From positions 415,177 to 479,176 of the forward strand of contig NZ_VAUV01000001.1 in the NCBI RefSeq assembly GCF_005780165.1: a stretch of 64,000 bases of DNA, given 5' to 3'. The DNA is from Phragmitibacter flavus. GTDB lineage: Bacteria; Verrucomicrobiota; Verrucomicrobiia; Verrucomicrobiales; Verrucomicrobiaceae. Below, one piece after another: positions 50,892-60,948 of this stretch. The stretch's first letter is position 1; every line of letters starts with the position of its first letter. A program made the position numbers and the translations under genes. The notes under the pieces are model-generated. The model was not told the DNA's origin, did not search any database, and saw only the letters and a program-made list of their open reading frames with translations.

Positions 50892-52403
50892 ATGTCACCC
50901 CGCACGCTTGGTTGTTCTCTAACGGGATTTGCGGTGATTGCCGCAGTCTTTCGCTGGCTTGGTTGGCGGGTGCCGGTGTTCAAGATTCCGTTTCTCGGCA
51001 ACGGGACGGTGGGCTGGATCGTGGTGGGCGTTTTGCTGATGGCGGGTCTGTGGCTGTTGTGGCGGGGTCCGCGTGAGTGGCAGTTCAGCCCGTTGACCTT
51101 GAAGCAGCTGCAGCGGTTCCGTTCGATCCGGCGCGGTTACTTTTCATTTTTGCTGCTGGTGGCATTGGCCGGGGTGGCTTCGATGGACAACTTGTTGGTG
51201 GGAAAACGGGCGTTGCTGGTGAGTTACGAGGGGAAGCTGTATGCGCCTTTTGTGACGGGCGTGCTGCCGGGCGAGGCGTTTGGTTTGGATTATAAGTCGG
51301 AGACCGATTACCGGGAGTTGCAGAAGAAGTTTCGCAAGGAGAACAAGGGCAACTGGTTGGTGATGCCGCCGGTGCCGTTTGCGGCGAGTCTGGATGCACC
51401 GCAGGTGACGGCGCAACTGGAGGAGCGCGAGGGACTAATGTATGAAATGGGCAGTCGGGAGCCTTTCAGTGGGCCGGCTTACTCGATGTTCAAGGAGCCG
51501 GAGACGCAGAAGCGGCAGGAGATCATTTATCGTAAAGGGATTCGTTCGGGCGAGATGCGGGGTTGGGATGCGAAGGGAGATCAGATTGAGAAAGGCACTT
51601 ATGTGCAGGGCAAACTGGAGAACTACGTGGATTTCAGCAATGGCGGAGCGGCGGAGCTTGTAGGTGCGACGATGCCGGAGTGGTGGACATTGGTTTATCC
51701 GCCGTCTGCTCCATCATGGCACCAGAAGCATTTTCTTGGGACCAACTCCTCTGGGGGTGATGTGCTGGCAATTTTGTTTGGAGGCTGGCAGCAGGCGATC
51801 ATCGCGGCGGTGCTGTTTGTAAGCATCGTGTTTGTGGCGGGGGTGGTGATTGGTGGCACGCTGGGTTATTTTGGCGGGTTGTATGATTTGATTGGTCAAC
51901 GGCTGGTGGAGATCTGGTCGGTGCTGCCGTTCTTGTTCATTGTGATGATTGTGAGTTCAATCATCAGTCCGACGCTGGTGGTGTTGGTGGGCATTTTGGC
52001 GATCTTTGGATGGGTGGGCACAACGACGTATTTGCGCACGGCAACTTACCGGGAGAAGGAACGGGATTATGTGGCGGCGGCGAAGCTGCAGGGGGCGAGC
52101 ACGGCGCGGATCCTTTTCCATCACGTGCTGCCGAATGTGGTCGCCATCTTGGTGACGCTGGCGCCTTTTGAAATGGCTGGGGTGATCACTTCGCTGGCAG
52201 CGCTGGACTTTCTCGGTTTTGGATTGCCACCGGATTATCCGAGCTGGGGTCGGTTGCTTCAGGAAGGCACGGAGAATTTCAATTATCCATGGATCGTCAG
52301 CAGCGCGTTCGTGGCGATGGTCAGTGTGCTGGTGCTGGTGACCTTTGTGGGAGAGGCGGTGCGTGAGGCCTTTGACCCGAAAAAATTTACCACTTACGAG
52401 TGA
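50892..52403 (+). CDS. Peptide ABC transporter permease (YejE/OppC-like)
   Basis: 503 residues from ATG 50892, 6 bp after yejB. The N-terminus has two or three hydrophobic helices, followed by a long soluble segment. HQKHFLGTNSSGGDVLAILF is the OppC/YejE hallmark at the start of the permease domain. The EAA loop is YREKERDYVAAAKLQGAST...HHVLPN. It is longer than E. coli YejE because of the N-terminal insert, matching the insert seen in its partner. It overlaps the binding-protein gene by 4 bp. Confidence 0.9.
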   Translation: MSPRTLGCSLTGFAVIAAVFRWLGWRVPVFKIPFLGNGTVGWIVVGVLLMAGLWLLWRGPREWQFSPLTLKQLQRFRSIRRGYFSFLLLVALAGVASMDNLLVGKRALLVSYEGKLYAPFVTGVLPGEAFGLDYKSETDYRELQKKFRKENKGNWLVMPPVPFAASLDAPQVTAQLEEREGLMYEMGSREPFSGPAYSMFKEPETQKRQEIIYRKGIRSGEMRGWDAKGDQIEKGTYVQGKLENYVDFSNGGAAELVGATMPEWWTLVYPPSAPSWHQKHFLGTNSSGGDVLAILFGGWQQAIIAAVLFVSIVFVAGVVIGGTLGYFGGLYDLIGQRLVEIWSVLPFLFIVMIVSSIISPTLVVLVGILAIFGWVGTTTYLRTATYREKERDYVAAAKLQGASTARILFHHVLPNVVAILVTLAPFEMAGVITSLAALDFLGFGLPPDYPSWGRLLQEGTENFNYPWIVSSAFVAMVSVLVLVTFVGEAVREAFDPKKFTTYE

Positions 52404-54355
52404 TGCAACAAACGAGAAACAAGACACAGCAAAGCAATCGGTCTGGCATCGGCTGGTGGGTGATGCTGTCGATGGCGTTCAGTCTTTCGATGGTGGAGTT
52501 GCGGGCAGACGACCGGTTCCCCCCTTATGACAATTCGGAAGAGGCCAAGGCATATTATGCCTCCAAGCCGGAGTTTTTTAAGCGCAAGCCACTGGCTGAG
52601 TTGCCGGCGGATCTGGTATGGGAGAATGGGGCGGACAAGCCGGAGATGGGCGATCCGGCAGCCAAGAAAGGCGGGATTTTTCGGGATCAGATCGGTGCTT
52701 TTCCAAACACGTTGCGCATCATCGGACCAAGTGCGGGCGATGGGTTTCGTGGAGAACACTGGGATTATATCAATGTCCAGCTGATCCAGCCCTATCTGGA
52801 TGGCGAGGGTTGGGTGCCGGGGCTCGCAAAAGAGTGGGCGGTGTCGAAGGATGGCAAAACGATGTATTTCCGGCTGCACCCAGAAGCGACTTATTCGGAC
52901 GGGGTGAAGATCGACACGGAAGATTATTTCATGCTGTTTTATGTGATGCAGTCGCCAAACATCCAGGATCCCTGGTATAACGATTATTACACCAAGGAAT
53001 TTACTGGAGTGACTATTTACGACAGTCATACCTTTGCGTTTCACTTTCCTGAGAGCAAGCCGGACCGGATGTGGATTGTTTATGATTTGCAGCCTTTCCC
53101 ACGGCATTTTTACAAGGAGTTTACCGAGGACTTTCCGGCGAGGTATCAATGGCGCAAGTATCCCACCACGGGTGCTTATGAGATCTATCCTGACGGCATC
53201 AAGAAGGGTCGTTCGATCATGCTGACGCGTGTGAAGACCTGGTGGGCGAAAGACATGAAGCACTTCCGCTACCGGTTCAATCCGGACTTTATCGAATACA
53301 AGGTGATTGGCAGCGCGGACAAGGCCTGGGAGATGTTTCGGCAGGGACAGCTTGACTGGTTTGCGATGGGTTTGCCGCGGTATTGGTATGACAAATCGGA
53401 GGTGCCGGAGTTTTACAACGGTTACATTGAGCGGCAGAAGTTTTACAATGACTTTCCCCGGATCTCTCGCGGAATTTATCTCAATATGTCGAAGCCGGGG
53501 TTAGATAACCTGGATGTGCGTCTGGGGATAAGTTATGCGATGAATTTCCAGAAGGTGATCGATGTGGATTTTCGTGGTGATTATGAGCGGATGCAGAGCA
53601 CGTTTGCGGGGTTTGGTAAGTTCACCAATCCGAACATCAAGGCGCGGCCTTATGACGTGGTGAAGGCACGCGAGCATTTCACCAAGGCGGGTTACACCCA
53701 GCAGGGGCCGGACGGGGTGCTTCGGAATGCGCAGGGCAAACGCTTAAGTTTCACCTTCTCCATTCCACAAGGACAGTTTGTGCCGATTGCGTTGCGCTTG
53801 AAGGAGGAAGCGTTGAGAGCCGGATTGGACCTCAATCTTGAGGTGCTCGATTTCGCGGTGTTGAGCACGAAGGTGAATCAGAAGAATCAGGAGATTGCAT
53901 TGCTGGGTTGGGCCGCCATGCCGCCGTATCCGAGGCTGTGGGATTATTATCATAGTGTGAATGCCTACAAAGTGATGCCGGATGGCTCGCGCAAGGTGGT
54001 GCCGGATACGAATAACATCACGATGACGGCTGATCCGGCGATGGATCCGTTGATTGACCAATTGCGGGTTGCCCAGACGGAGGATGAGGTGCAGCGACTC
54101 TCCTGGCAGTTGCAACAGATGGTGGAAGATCTGGCGGTTTCGATTCCGGCATGGGAGTCGCCATCTTATCGTTTTGGATACTGGCGTTGGGTGAAGTGGC
54201 CGAAAGGTGGCAACCTCAAGCACAGCCAGTTACCCTTCGACACCCATGTGCACTGGCTTGATGAAGAGGCGCGCAAGGAAACGATGGAGGCCAGGCGGGA
54301 GGGACGCTCGTTTGGTGAAGTGTATCACGTCTTCGACCAGCATAAGATCAAATGA
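52400..54355 (+). CDS. Peptide ABC transporter substrate-binding protein (YejA-like)
   Basis: 651 residues with a signal peptide ([19 protein letters not shown]). It is an SBP family 5 protein of the YejA branch: [56 protein letters not shown] and [20 protein letters not shown]. It delivers peptides, or microcin-C-like compounds in E. coli, to the Yej permease. It overlaps both the upstream permease gene and the downstream ATPase gene by 4 bp. Confidence 0.88.
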   Translation: MMQQTRNKTQQSNRSGIGWWVMLSMAFSLSMVELRADDRFPPYDNSEEAKAYYASKPEFFKRKPLAELPADLVWENGADKPEMGDPAAKKGGIFRDQIGAFPNTLRIIGPSAGDGFRGEHWDYINVQLIQPYLDGEGWVPGLAKEWAVSKDGKTMYFRLHPEATYSDGVKIDTEDYFMLFYVMQSPNIQDPWYNDYYTKEFTGVTIYDSHTFAFHFPESKPDRMWIVYDLQPFPRHFYKEFTEDFPARYQWRKYPTTGAYEIYPDGIKKGRSIMLTRVKTWWAKDMKHFRYRFNPDFIEYKVIGSADKAWEMFRQGQLDWFAMGLPRYWYDKSEVPEFYNGYIERQKFYNDFPRISRGIYLNMSKPGLDNLDVRLGISYAMNFQKVIDVDFRGDYERMQSTFAGFGKFTNPNIKARPYDVVKAREHFTKAGYTQQGPDGVLRNAQGKRLSFTFSIPQGQFVPIALRLKEEALRAGLDLNLEVLDFAVLSTKVNQKNQEIALLGWAAMPPYPRLWDYYHSVNAYKVMPDGSRKVVPDTNNITMTADPAMDPLIDQLRVAQTEDEVQRLSWQLQQMVEDLAVSIPAWESPSYRFGYWRWVKWPKGGNLKHSQLPFDTHVHWLDEEARKETMEARREGRSFGEVYHVFDQHKIK

Positions 54356-56046
54356 GCAAGCACGGCGATCACATCCTCGAAGTTAGAGATCTCGTCACGT
54401 CGTTCGATACCGATGCGGGTCGGTTGACGGCGGTGGATGGCATCAGCTTCAACGTGCCGCGTGGCAAGACCATGGGCATCGTGGGGGAGTCGGGCTGTGG
54501 GAAAAGTGTGACGGCATTTTCGATCACGCGACTGCTTCCACAACCCCATGGCAAAATCCTTGGAGGCAGTGTGAAGTTTGAGGGTCAGGAGCTGACCAGC
54601 TTGCCGTTGCCGAAGATGCAGCATTTGCGCGGCAATGAGATCAGCATGATTTTCCAGGAACCGATGACGGCACTGAATCCGGTGCAGAGGGTGGGGCGTC
54701 AGTTGGCGGAGGCGATTTTGCTGCACACCAAATGCAGCAAGAGCGAGGTGCTGGCGAAATCGGTGGAGATGTTCCGACAAGTGCGCATTCCTGATCCTGA
54801 GCAGCGGTTGGGCGAATATCCGCATCAACTGAGTGGGGGGATGCGGCAGCGGGTGATGATCGCGATGGCGCTGATCAACCGGCCGAAATTGTTGATCGCG
54901 GATGAGCCGACCACGGCGCTGGATGTGACGGTGCAGGCGCAGATTCTGGAGCTGATTGCAGACCTGCAAAAAGAGATGGGCATGAGCGTGGTGTTGATCA
55001 CCCATGACCTTGGTGTGATCGCCGAGATGTGCGACGAAGTCGCGGTGATGTATGCGGGGCGAATTGTTGAGCAGGCACCAGTGCGGGAGTTGTTTGCAAA
55101 TCCGCAGCATGCTTACACACGGGGTTTGTTGGAGTCGATGCCGAAGCTGGAGAACGTGCCAAAGACCCGCTTGCCGGCGATTCCTGGGAATGTTCCCTCG
55201 ATTGAAAACTTTGTGGCGGGGTGCAGGTTCGCCGCTCGCTCGCGTCGCGAACATCTGCCCGAACACTTGAGCGTCCGCCCGCCTTTTGCTGAGATTTCAC
55301 CGGATCACTGGGTGGAGAAATGTCCTGTTTGTGCGGGAAACGAAATTGCCAACGCATCTGGTGTCAGCTATAACTTATCTCATGAGCAAGATTCTGGAAC
55401 AGATCCGCGAGGGGCGCTTGAATCAGCGCAAAGCCACCTTGGCAGAGGCCAGGGCGCAAATCGCCAGGAACCGGACTCTGCGGACCGAACGCGCCAGCTC
55501 AAAAACGAGTTCGACTCCATCGTTGCATGGGCAAAAGGCGCAGGCAGACTGATCCCTGCGGATCGCTACCAGACACCCGAGGAATCGGGGGCGGAACACC
55601 GGGTTTATTTTGATCCTGAACAAAGCAGTGCGATCAAGATCACCAATGCCAATCGTGCTGGCATGAGTTATCCGGACGGTGAGCCGCATGCGGGATTGCC
55701 AGCCGAGTATCTGGAACGCTGGAGGTTGCACAATTTAATCTTTGCCGATGATGTGACACTGGAGGGCGTGATCCAATCCCCTGCTGGAGTGGCCTTGGTG
55801 GTGCGGCAGTGCTGGATCAATGGCACCGTGCCTGAAGTTTGGCAAATTGCCGACTTCATGAACGAGTTGGGCTTTCAAGCGACCCTGCTGCAAGAATGCT
55901 ATTATCGAGCCGCGGACGATTTGGCGGTGATGGATTGTCACGATGGCAATTTCATGCTTGGTGATGACGGCATGGTTTATCCGATTGATGTGATCCCGCT
56001 GCGACCGGATGCGAACCTAAAACAACGTCTCGGCATTTCATCATGA
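54352..56046 (+). CDS. OppD/YejF-type ABC ATPase reading into a C-terminal kinase-like domain
   Basis: 564 residues as read. Residues 1 to about 335 form a complete ATPase: Walker A GESGCGKS, signature LSGGMRQRV, Walker [13 protein letters not shown], switch LITHDLG, and a C-terminal oligopeptide-type extension ([17 protein letters not shown], ending near [10 protein letters not shown]). The usual stop is missing. The frame continues through about 45 residues of poor codon use into a kinase-like domain: [34 protein letters not shown] second gene starting at 55382 in another frame fits better (see that entry). This could be a true fusion or a frameshift at AAAAA 55501-55505. Confidence 0.7.
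   Translation: MSKHGDHILEVRDLVTSFDTDAGRLTAVDGISFNVPRGKTMGIVGESGCGKSVTAFSITRLLPQPHGKILGGSVKFEGQELTSLPLPKMQHLRGNEISMIFQEPMTALNPVQRVGRQLAEAILLHTKCSKSEVLAKSVEMFRQVRIPDPEQRLGEYPHQLSGGMRQRVMIAMALINRPKLLIADEPTTALDVTVQAQILELIADLQKEMGMSVVLITHDLGVIAEMCDEVAVMYAGRIVEQAPVRELFANPQHAYTRGLLESMPKLENVPKTRLPAIPGNVPSIENFVAGCRFAARSRREHLPEHLSVRPPFAEISPDHWVEKCPVCAGNEIANASGVSYNLSHEQDSGTDPRGALESAQSHLGRGQGANRQEPDSADRTRQLKNEFDSIVAWAKGAGRLIPADRYQTPEESGAEHRVYFDPEQSSAIKITNANRAGMSYPDGEPHAGLPAEYLERWRLHNLIFADDVTLEGVIQSPAGVALVVRQCWINGTVPEVWQIADFMNELGFQATLLQECYYRAADDLAVMDCHDGNFMLGDDGMVYPIDVIPLRPDANLKQRLGISS
55382..56046 (+). other. Probable separate kinase-like gene (frameshifted at an A5 run)
   Basis: ATG 55382 opens [20 protein letters not shown] in frame +2. 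By hand count, third-position GC over the first 40 codons is 31/40 in this frame against 21/40 in the ATPase frame. At 55501-55505 (AAAAA), one added A would join it to ...[17 protein letters not shown] in frame +1, giving about 221 residues ending at 56046. The domain has an ATP-site-like Lys (AIKI) and a DxHxxN catalytic-loop-like DCHDGN. It recalls the small kinases found in polyvalent proteins of mobile elements. It ends 4 bp inside the next ATPase gene. Confidence 0.5.
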
Positions 56047-57014
56047 GCCTGCTTTCTGTCCAAAATCTAAAACTCCATTTCCCGGTTCGTGGTGGGGTGT
56101 TGCTGCGCGCGGTTGCCTCTTGCAAGGCGGTGGACGGGGTGTCGCTCGAAGTCGACAAGGGAGAAACGCTGGGGTTGGTGGGTGAGTCCGGTTGTGGCAA
56201 AACGACCTTGGGCAAGTCGATCGTGAGGCTGCTGGATCCGACGGATGGCCGGATTGTCTTTGATGGGGAGGACATCACTCATTCGAGCGTGCGGGCTTTG
56301 CGTCCGAAGCGTCGGCACATGCAGATGATCTTTCAAGATCCGGCGGAGTCATTAAATCCGCGACACACGGTGCGGGACATTCTTGAGGAGCCGTTCATCG
56401 TGCAGAAGCTCGGCAACAAGCAGGAGCGTCGCCAGTGGGTGATGGAGTTGCTGGACAAGGTGGGCCTCAGCACGAGTGCGGCGGACCGGTTTCCCTTTGA
56501 GTTCTCGGGAGGGCAGCGTCAGCGCATTGGCATTGCGCGTGCGATTGCGTTAAAGCCCAAGCTGATTGTTTGTGATGAACCGGTTTCTGCGCTGGATGTG
56601 AGTGTGCAGAGTCAGGTGCTCAACTTGCTGCTGGATTTGCAGCGTGACATGGGGCTGAGTTATCTTTTTATCGCCCATGGGCTTTCGGTGGTGAAACACA
56701 TGAGTGACCGGGTGGCGGTGATGTATCTGGGCCGGATCATGGAACTTGCGCCTGCGGAGGTTTTGTATCGCGATCCACGGCATGCCTACACGAAGGCACT
56801 GCTTGATGCGATTCCGGTTCCGGACCCCGCCAAACGCCGCAAGCGGGAATTGCTGCAGGGCGATGTGCCTTCACCGATCAATCCGCCGGAAGGGTGTGCG
56901 TTTGGGTTTCGCATGAAACATCCGCGCTGGAAGGACAGTGTCGGGATGGATTTGAAGCTGGAAGAGATCGCACCGGGACATTGGGTGCAGAAGTGTCCTT
57001 GTTGTGTGGCCTGA
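56043..57014 (+). CDS. Peptide ABC transporter ATPase (OppF/DppF-like)
   Basis: 323 residues, overlapping the preceding gene by 4 bp. Walker A is [13 protein letters not shown], the signature is [20 protein letters not shown], and Walker B is [16 protein letters not shown]. The C-terminal [20 protein letters not shown] followed by [18 protein letters not shown] is the oligopeptide transporter extension. A Cys pair ends the protein (KCPCC). In E. coli YejF the two ATPases are one fused protein; here they are separate. It is the last transporter gene of the operon. Confidence 0.92.
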   Translation: MSLLSVQNLKLHFPVRGGVLLRAVASCKAVDGVSLEVDKGETLGLVGESGCGKTTLGKSIVRLLDPTDGRIVFDGEDITHSSVRALRPKRRHMQMIFQDPAESLNPRHTVRDILEEPFIVQKLGNKQERRQWVMELLDKVGLSTSAADRFPFEFSGGQRQRIGIARAIALKPKLIVCDEPVSALDVSVQSQVLNLLLDLQRDMGLSYLFIAHGLSVVKHMSDRVAVMYLGRIMELAPAEVLYRDPRHAYTKALLDAIPVPDPAKRRKRELLQGDVPSPINPPEGCAFGFRMKHPRWKDSVGMDLKLEEIAPGHWVQKCPCCVA

Positions 57015-57092
57015 TGGGATTGGGGTGTGATTTTGGTTAGAACGGTTTTGTATGGGTGTGGCGACAACACTTCGCTTGCCGGAAAGGCGGGC

Positions 57093-57824
57093 ATGGGCGA
57101 GTCTGGCGGAATGTCCTCGCAGAGCTTCCTACGACCGCCAGCTGGTTGCTGCTTTTGCGTGATGCTGTTCGTGTGGGCGGTCACTTCCAGCCTCGCGACG
57201 GCTCGTGTGCGGGATGAAGCGGGCATCTTTACCAAGGATCTGGGGGCGCAGATCCAGGCCCGGACGGATGAGTGCCTGGAACAGAGCGGCGTGGCTCTGC
57301 ATGTGGTGACTTTTGCGGATCTGGATGATCATCTGGAAACCCGCAGTGTGAAGCTGCTCAAGCAACTGTCAGGGGACGAACCCGCCGTCATGCTGGCATT
57401 TGGCTGGGGCATGGATACCCCATTGATAAAAATCTCGCCGAGCCTGGGGGATCGATTTGCGGTGGGTGAATTGACTTCTTTGATGGCGGATGCGCGTCGG
57501 CCATTTTCGGACAATGCCATCACCTTGAGCCAGAAGTTTGATGCTGGCAGCCGGGTATTGAACGAGGGATTGATCGCCTTGGAGAAAAAGCGGCAGACAC
57601 TGGAGAGCCGGCACTTTCCGATGGAATTGTTTCTATCGCTCGCCGCAGTGGTGCTCGGCACCGCGTTGCTGTTGTGGGTGGCACTGCTGTGGTTGCAGAA
57701 GGGGGCGGCCCGGCATGAGAAGTTTTATTTCCCTGATGTTGACGTCGAATGGCGTCTCGGTGCACCATTTGGTGGCGGTCTGATGGTGCAGACTTCCGCC
57801 AATAAGAAACCGGACCGCCGGTGA
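57093..57824 (+). CDS. TPM-domain-like membrane protein
   Basis: 243 residues from ATG 57093, chosen because AAAGGCGG lies 5 bp upstream; ATG 57111 is an alternative. A signal segment (CFCVMLFVWAVTSSLATA) is followed by VRDEAGIFTKDLGAQIQARTDECL and a helical/beta domain (ALHVVTFADLDDH, AVMLAFGWGMDTPLIKISPS). The order resembles TPM (YgcG) domains, which face the periplasm. One transmembrane helix (LSLAAVVLGTALLLWVALLW) precedes a short Arg/Lys-rich cytoplasmic tail. The function is unknown, and it is convergent with the small gene that follows. Confidence 0.65.
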   Translation: MGESGGMSSQSFLRPPAGCCFCVMLFVWAVTSSLATARVRDEAGIFTKDLGAQIQARTDECLEQSGVALHVVTFADLDDHLETRSVKLLKQLSGDEPAVMLAFGWGMDTPLIKISPSLGDRFAVGELTSLMADARRPFSDNAITLSQKFDAGSRVLNEGLIALEKKRQTLESRHFPMELFLSLAAVVLGTALLLWVALLWLQKGAARHEKFYFPDVDVEWRLGAPFGGGLMVQTSANKKPDRR

Positions 57825-57829
57825 AAGGG

Positions 57830-58108
57830 CTATTCCAGCTGCTTGCGACGAACTTCCAGCAGCGCATCAAGGTCTTCCACAAATTTCCAAGGCAACCGAC
57901 GCCGCTGGTATTTGCGCCAAAGCACATCGCGCAGGCCTTCGAAGTGGGAGATCTGCGGATTGGGCACCGGATACCACTCGGGATCGCTTTTGGTGGTGGA
58001 CTGGAAGGTCCAGTCGCGAGAATCCCACTCCGCGCGAAAGATGTGCAGCACCCCTTCGTCATCGCGCTCACGCCATTCGTGGGTCTGGGAGTGGAGACGA
58101 ACTTTCAT
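57830..58108 (-). CDS. Small hypothetical protein, 92 residues
   Basis: MKVRLHSQTHEWRERDDEGV and SHFEGLRDVLWRKYQRRRLP are well-composed, charged, aromatic-rich sequences. Codon use is coherent, unlike the antisense frames around it. No signal peptide, membrane segment or known motif is visible. Its stop is 6 bp from the end of the convergent TPM-like gene. It is probably a soluble cytoplasmic protein of unknown role. Confidence 0.6.
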   Translation of the reverse strand: MKVRLHSQTHEWRERDDEGVLHIFRAEWDSRDWTFQSTTKSDPEWYPVPNPQISHFEGLRDVLWRKYQRRRLPWKFVEDLDALLEVRRKQLE

Positions 58109-58355
58109 GGCAGCAGCAAAGGGAAAAAAGAAAAGAAAAGTTGGAAGGCTGCTAGGTGCAGCAAGCCATTCCGCGTGGGAGATGGGTTATCCGTTCCATG
58201 CCTTTGACCTCGAAGCAACGCCGAAATGAACCGTCGATGGGCAATTTTCGCTTTTCCGAACCGCCGCCCTGCGCTTTGCTGCTGGTCCCCACCCGCGATT
58301 CCTTCACCACCCGGCACCTGCTTTTTCGGTCGCCCATCCGCACGGTTCTTCCTTC

Positions 58356-59315
58356 ATGTCCACTCCTTCCAAACATCGCGATCTGCTGCTCATCGGCGGA
58401 TATTTTGTCGCCATCCTGCTGTTCGCCGCCGTCGTCACGCCACCGGTGTTTTTTGCTGCCCAGAAAATCATTGCGGCCTCGCCGGGTGGGTGGATCGATC
58501 AGTTTTTGGGACATCGCGCCTTTCCGGCGTATTTCAACCGCGTGGGACTGGTCGCCGCGTTGGTGGGATTGTGGCCGTTGTTTCGAATGATGAAGATGCG
58601 CAAGTCGGAGGTGCTGGGCATCAATGCTTCGCGTCATTGGCTGCACTTGTTTGTCACCGGATTTGTGTTTGCCGCCGGGCTGCTGCTGATCATGGGCACC
58701 GCCTTCATCCAGGTGGATGCCTACCGCATGAAAGCAGAACCTCGCTGGCTCGATTTGTTGAGTCCGATCACCTCCGCCCTTGCCGTGGGAATGATTGAGG
58801 AGTTCCTGTTTCGCGGTGCGATTTTGGGCATTCTGTGCCGCTCCTTGGGGATGAAAGCGGGTCTGTTCTGGACGACCCTGTTTTTCGCGGTGGTGCATTT
58901 CCTCAAGCCCCCCGATGACGAGGCGATTGCCAATGCCAACGTCACCTGGACCACCGGATTCTGGGTGATCCCTCAACTGTTCCGAGGGTTCGGTCAGTTC
59001 GAGTTTTTTGTGGAAGAATTTCTCACCCTGAGCGCCGTCGGTTTTGTGTTGGGCTGGGTGCGTCTTCGGACCGGTTCATTGTGGGGCAGCATCGGCCTGC
59101 ATGCCGGCTGGGTGTTTGGCTTGAAATATTTTGGTGGATTGAAGAACAACACCAAAGCCCTGAAGCAAGGCGACTGGATTCCGTGGATTGGCGAAAACCT
59201 CAAAATCGGTCTGGCCCCCTTTGCCGTCGTCTTGTTGACCGGCGTCATCATGGTCTGGTGGCATCGTCGGCTTTCTGGCGATTTTAAAAAAGACATTGCC
59301 AGCCGTCGCAGTTGA
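58356..59315 (+). CDS. CPBP-family intramembrane metalloprotease (CAAX-protease-like)
   Basis: 319 residues with about eight hydrophobic helices. The family's active-site motifs are present: EEFLFRG with Glu148, Glu149 and Arg153, then FFAVVHFLKP with His181, and a later SIGLHAGW. Bacterial members process membrane proteins, act in bacteriocin immunity, or have no known substrate. No bacteriocin gene is adjacent. The 250 bp before it show no convincing gene on either strand. It ends 31 bp before the tRNA-Leu gene. Confidence 0.82.
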   Translation: MSTPSKHRDLLLIGGYFVAILLFAAVVTPPVFFAAQKIIAASPGGWIDQFLGHRAFPAYFNRVGLVAALVGLWPLFRMMKMRKSEVLGINASRHWLHLFVTGFVFAAGLLLIMGTAFIQVDAYRMKAEPRWLDLLSPITSALAVGMIEEFLFRGAILGILCRSLGMKAGLFWTTLFFAVVHFLKPPDDEAIANANVTWTTGFWVIPQLFRGFGQFEFFVEEFLTLSAVGFVLGWVRLRTGSLWGSIGLHAGWVFGLKYFGGLKNNTKALKQGDWIPWIGENLKIGLAPFAVVLLTGVIMVWWHRRLSGDFKKDIASRRS

Positions 59316-59346
59316 TCGATGTTGGTCCTCGCAGATCACTCGCAAA

Positions 59347-59428
59347 GCCTGAGTGGCGGAATTGGTAGACGCGCCAGACTTAGGATCTGGTAACGAAAGT
59401 TGTGCAGGTTCGAGTCCTGTCTCAGGCA
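59347..59428 (+). tRNA. tRNA-Leu (anticodon UAG)
   Basis: The acceptor arms GCCTGAG (59347-59353) and CTCAGGC (59421-59427) pair fully, with discriminator A at 59428. The anticodon stem CCAGA/TCTGG holds the loop CTTAGGA, with anticodon TAG. A long variable arm (class II) and the T-loop GGTTCGAGTCC are present. CCA is not encoded. The gene marks the left boundary of an accessory region. Confidence 0.95.
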
Positions 59429-59668
59429 CTTGTTTGGTTGTGGTTACGCAGGGCAGCATGTGGGAATCTCACTGGATTTCGGTCGGAAAACGCGGCAGAG
59501 ACTGACGCTGCCACCGAGTCTGCGATGACGGCCATGCCCTTGGCGCTTACAGAAGTGCTGAAGGATTCCGCTGAAGTCCGCGCATGGTTTCGCAATCTCT
59601 CCAGGCCCATCAAGGCTGTGAACCCAGGATGTTGACTTTGTTGCAAATGAGACTATGGAATATATCAA

Positions 59669-60190
59669 ATGGAAAAAGTCCGCACCAAATCGATAGCGAA
59701 AAAGTCACCCTTAAGGGTCGTTAGCGATTCGCGGGGCGGCGTCAGCGGAAAGAAAGATGGCAGTGGCATTGTTGTTTTCTTTGTTCATGGGACTTCAGGC
59801 AAGAATACCGCGTGGGAATACACGCCCGCAAAACTCATTCAATCCCTCAAAACGGGACTTCCGGTTCGGGAGCTCGACGACCTCCGAAGCAGCCTTGACC
59901 TCTCCATGGAAAAACTTGTGCCCATGCTCGGCATTTCCAAAGCCACATTGCATCGCCGGATGACGAAAGGCAGGCTTGATCCTGCGGAATCAGACCGCGT
60001 CGTGCGTTTCGCCAAACTCATGGGAAAGGCGGTTGAGGTAATGGAATCACCGGAGAATGCGCGGAAATGGCTTTCTGCTCCTCAAGTCGGCTTGGGCGGA
60101 GCGATCCCATTGGAGTATGCGGAAACGGAAGTTGGAGCGCGTGAGGTCGAAAACCTGCTCGGTCGCATTGAATACGGAGTCTATTCCTGA
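59669..60190 (+). CDS. Xre/MbcA/ParS-family antitoxin
   Basis: 173 residues. After a basic N-terminal region, LVPMLGISKATLHRRMTKGR forms the helix-turn-helix. SDRVVRFAKLMGKAVEVMES followed by ARKWLSAPQVGLGGAIPLEY is the conserved MbcA/ParS/Xre C-terminal region that caps the toxin. It binds its own promoter in known systems and neutralises the RES toxin encoded next. Its stop overlaps the toxin start (TGATG), the usual arrangement for RES-Xre modules. Confidence 0.88.
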   Translation: MEKVRTKSIAKKSPLRVVSDSRGGVSGKKDGSGIVVFFVHGTSGKNTAWEYTPAKLIQSLKTGLPVRELDDLRSSLDLSMEKLVPMLGISKATLHRRMTKGRLDPAESDRVVRFAKLMGKAVEVMESPENARKWLSAPQVGLGGAIPLEYAETEVGAREVENLLGRIEYGVYS

Positions 60191-60645
60191 TGAGACGGGC
60201 CTGGCGCATCGTAAAGGAGAAGCACGCCGCCACGGCGTTTGATGGCGAGGGAGCCTGGCTCTTCGGCGGACGGTGGAACTCGCGAGGCACGCGTGTGGTT
60301 TACACCAGCGCCAACCTTTCTCTCGCGGCGCTGGAGAGCCTTGTTCATCTCAATCCGCCCGTAACTTTCAAATATTTGGCCATCCCGGTCGAATTTGACG
60401 AGGCCCTCGTGGAAGTCATGACTTTCGCCGCCCTGCCTGCTGATTGGACCGAGGAACCGCCGCCGCCTTCCACCATGGAGATTGGCGATCGGTGGGTGAA
60501 GGAGTCGCGCTCCGCCGTGCTGGAGCTGCCCAGCGTCATCATCCCGTCAGAACCCAACTACCTGCTCAATCCAGCCCATCCCGACTTCAAAAAAATCACC
60601 ATCGGCAAGCCCGGGCCATTCTCCTTTGATCCACGGCTGCTCTGA
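60190..60645 (+). CDS. RES-domain toxin
   Basis: 151 residues. AWLFGGRWNSRGTRVVYTSA and LSLAALESLVHLNP carry the Arg, Glu and Ser positions that name the RES fold. The domain is a small NAD-consuming toxin in characterised members, which deplete NAD+ unless bound by their Xre antitoxin. The length and domain order are complete, so the module appears intact. It sits about 1.2 kb after tRNA-Leu, in the accessory island. Confidence 0.88.
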   Translation: MRRAWRIVKEKHAATAFDGEGAWLFGGRWNSRGTRVVYTSANLSLAALESLVHLNPPVTFKYLAIPVEFDEALVEVMTFAALPADWTEEPPPPSTMEIGDRWVKESRSAVLELPSVIIPSEPNYLLNPAHPDFKKITIGKPGPFSFDPRLL

Positions 60646-60948
60646 ACGCCGCTCATTTGTCCAAATTCGTGGCAAGAATCTCAAATCTTAGGCTGAATCC
60701 CGCCTCAGCCACGCGCTTCCGCTCAGCGACCGCAGTTTGGAAGGGAGTGATAGGGCGTGCGGTTTGGAGATGCCTTGAAAATGTTTGAAAATGATCGCCG
60801 AATGAAAATTATCAGCACACCAAAAAACCTGGGGATCTTCGATCCCGGGCCCATCATTCTTTGCCAAAGAAAACACCCGAGTGACCGAATCCCTTGCCAT
60901 AGTGTCATGGATCAGCTTTGATTAAATTTTTACCCACAAAACCTCCGA
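60646..60948. other. Intergenic region with a hairpin
   Basis: About 300 bp between the RES toxin and the HsdM remnant. GGGATC-TTC-GATCCC at 60832-60846 is a perfect hairpin. It is followed by AT-rich sequence and may be a terminator or part of a mobile-element scar. A 70-codon minus frame here is not convincing. No other gene is seen. Confidence 0.4.

Noticed and set aside
58152..58976. Minus-strand frame of 274 codons
   Set aside because: It is antisense to the CPBP protease and is Gln/His/Arg-rich without motif.
59402..59635. Plus-strand frame of 77 codons just after tRNA-Leu
   Set aside because: Its start lies inside the tRNA gene and no family is recognised. It could be a scar but cannot be supported.
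60688..60900. Minus-strand frame of 70 codons between the toxin and the HsdM remnant
   Set aside because: No motif and no ribosome binding site were seen, and it spans a perfect hairpin. It is not convincing as a gene.
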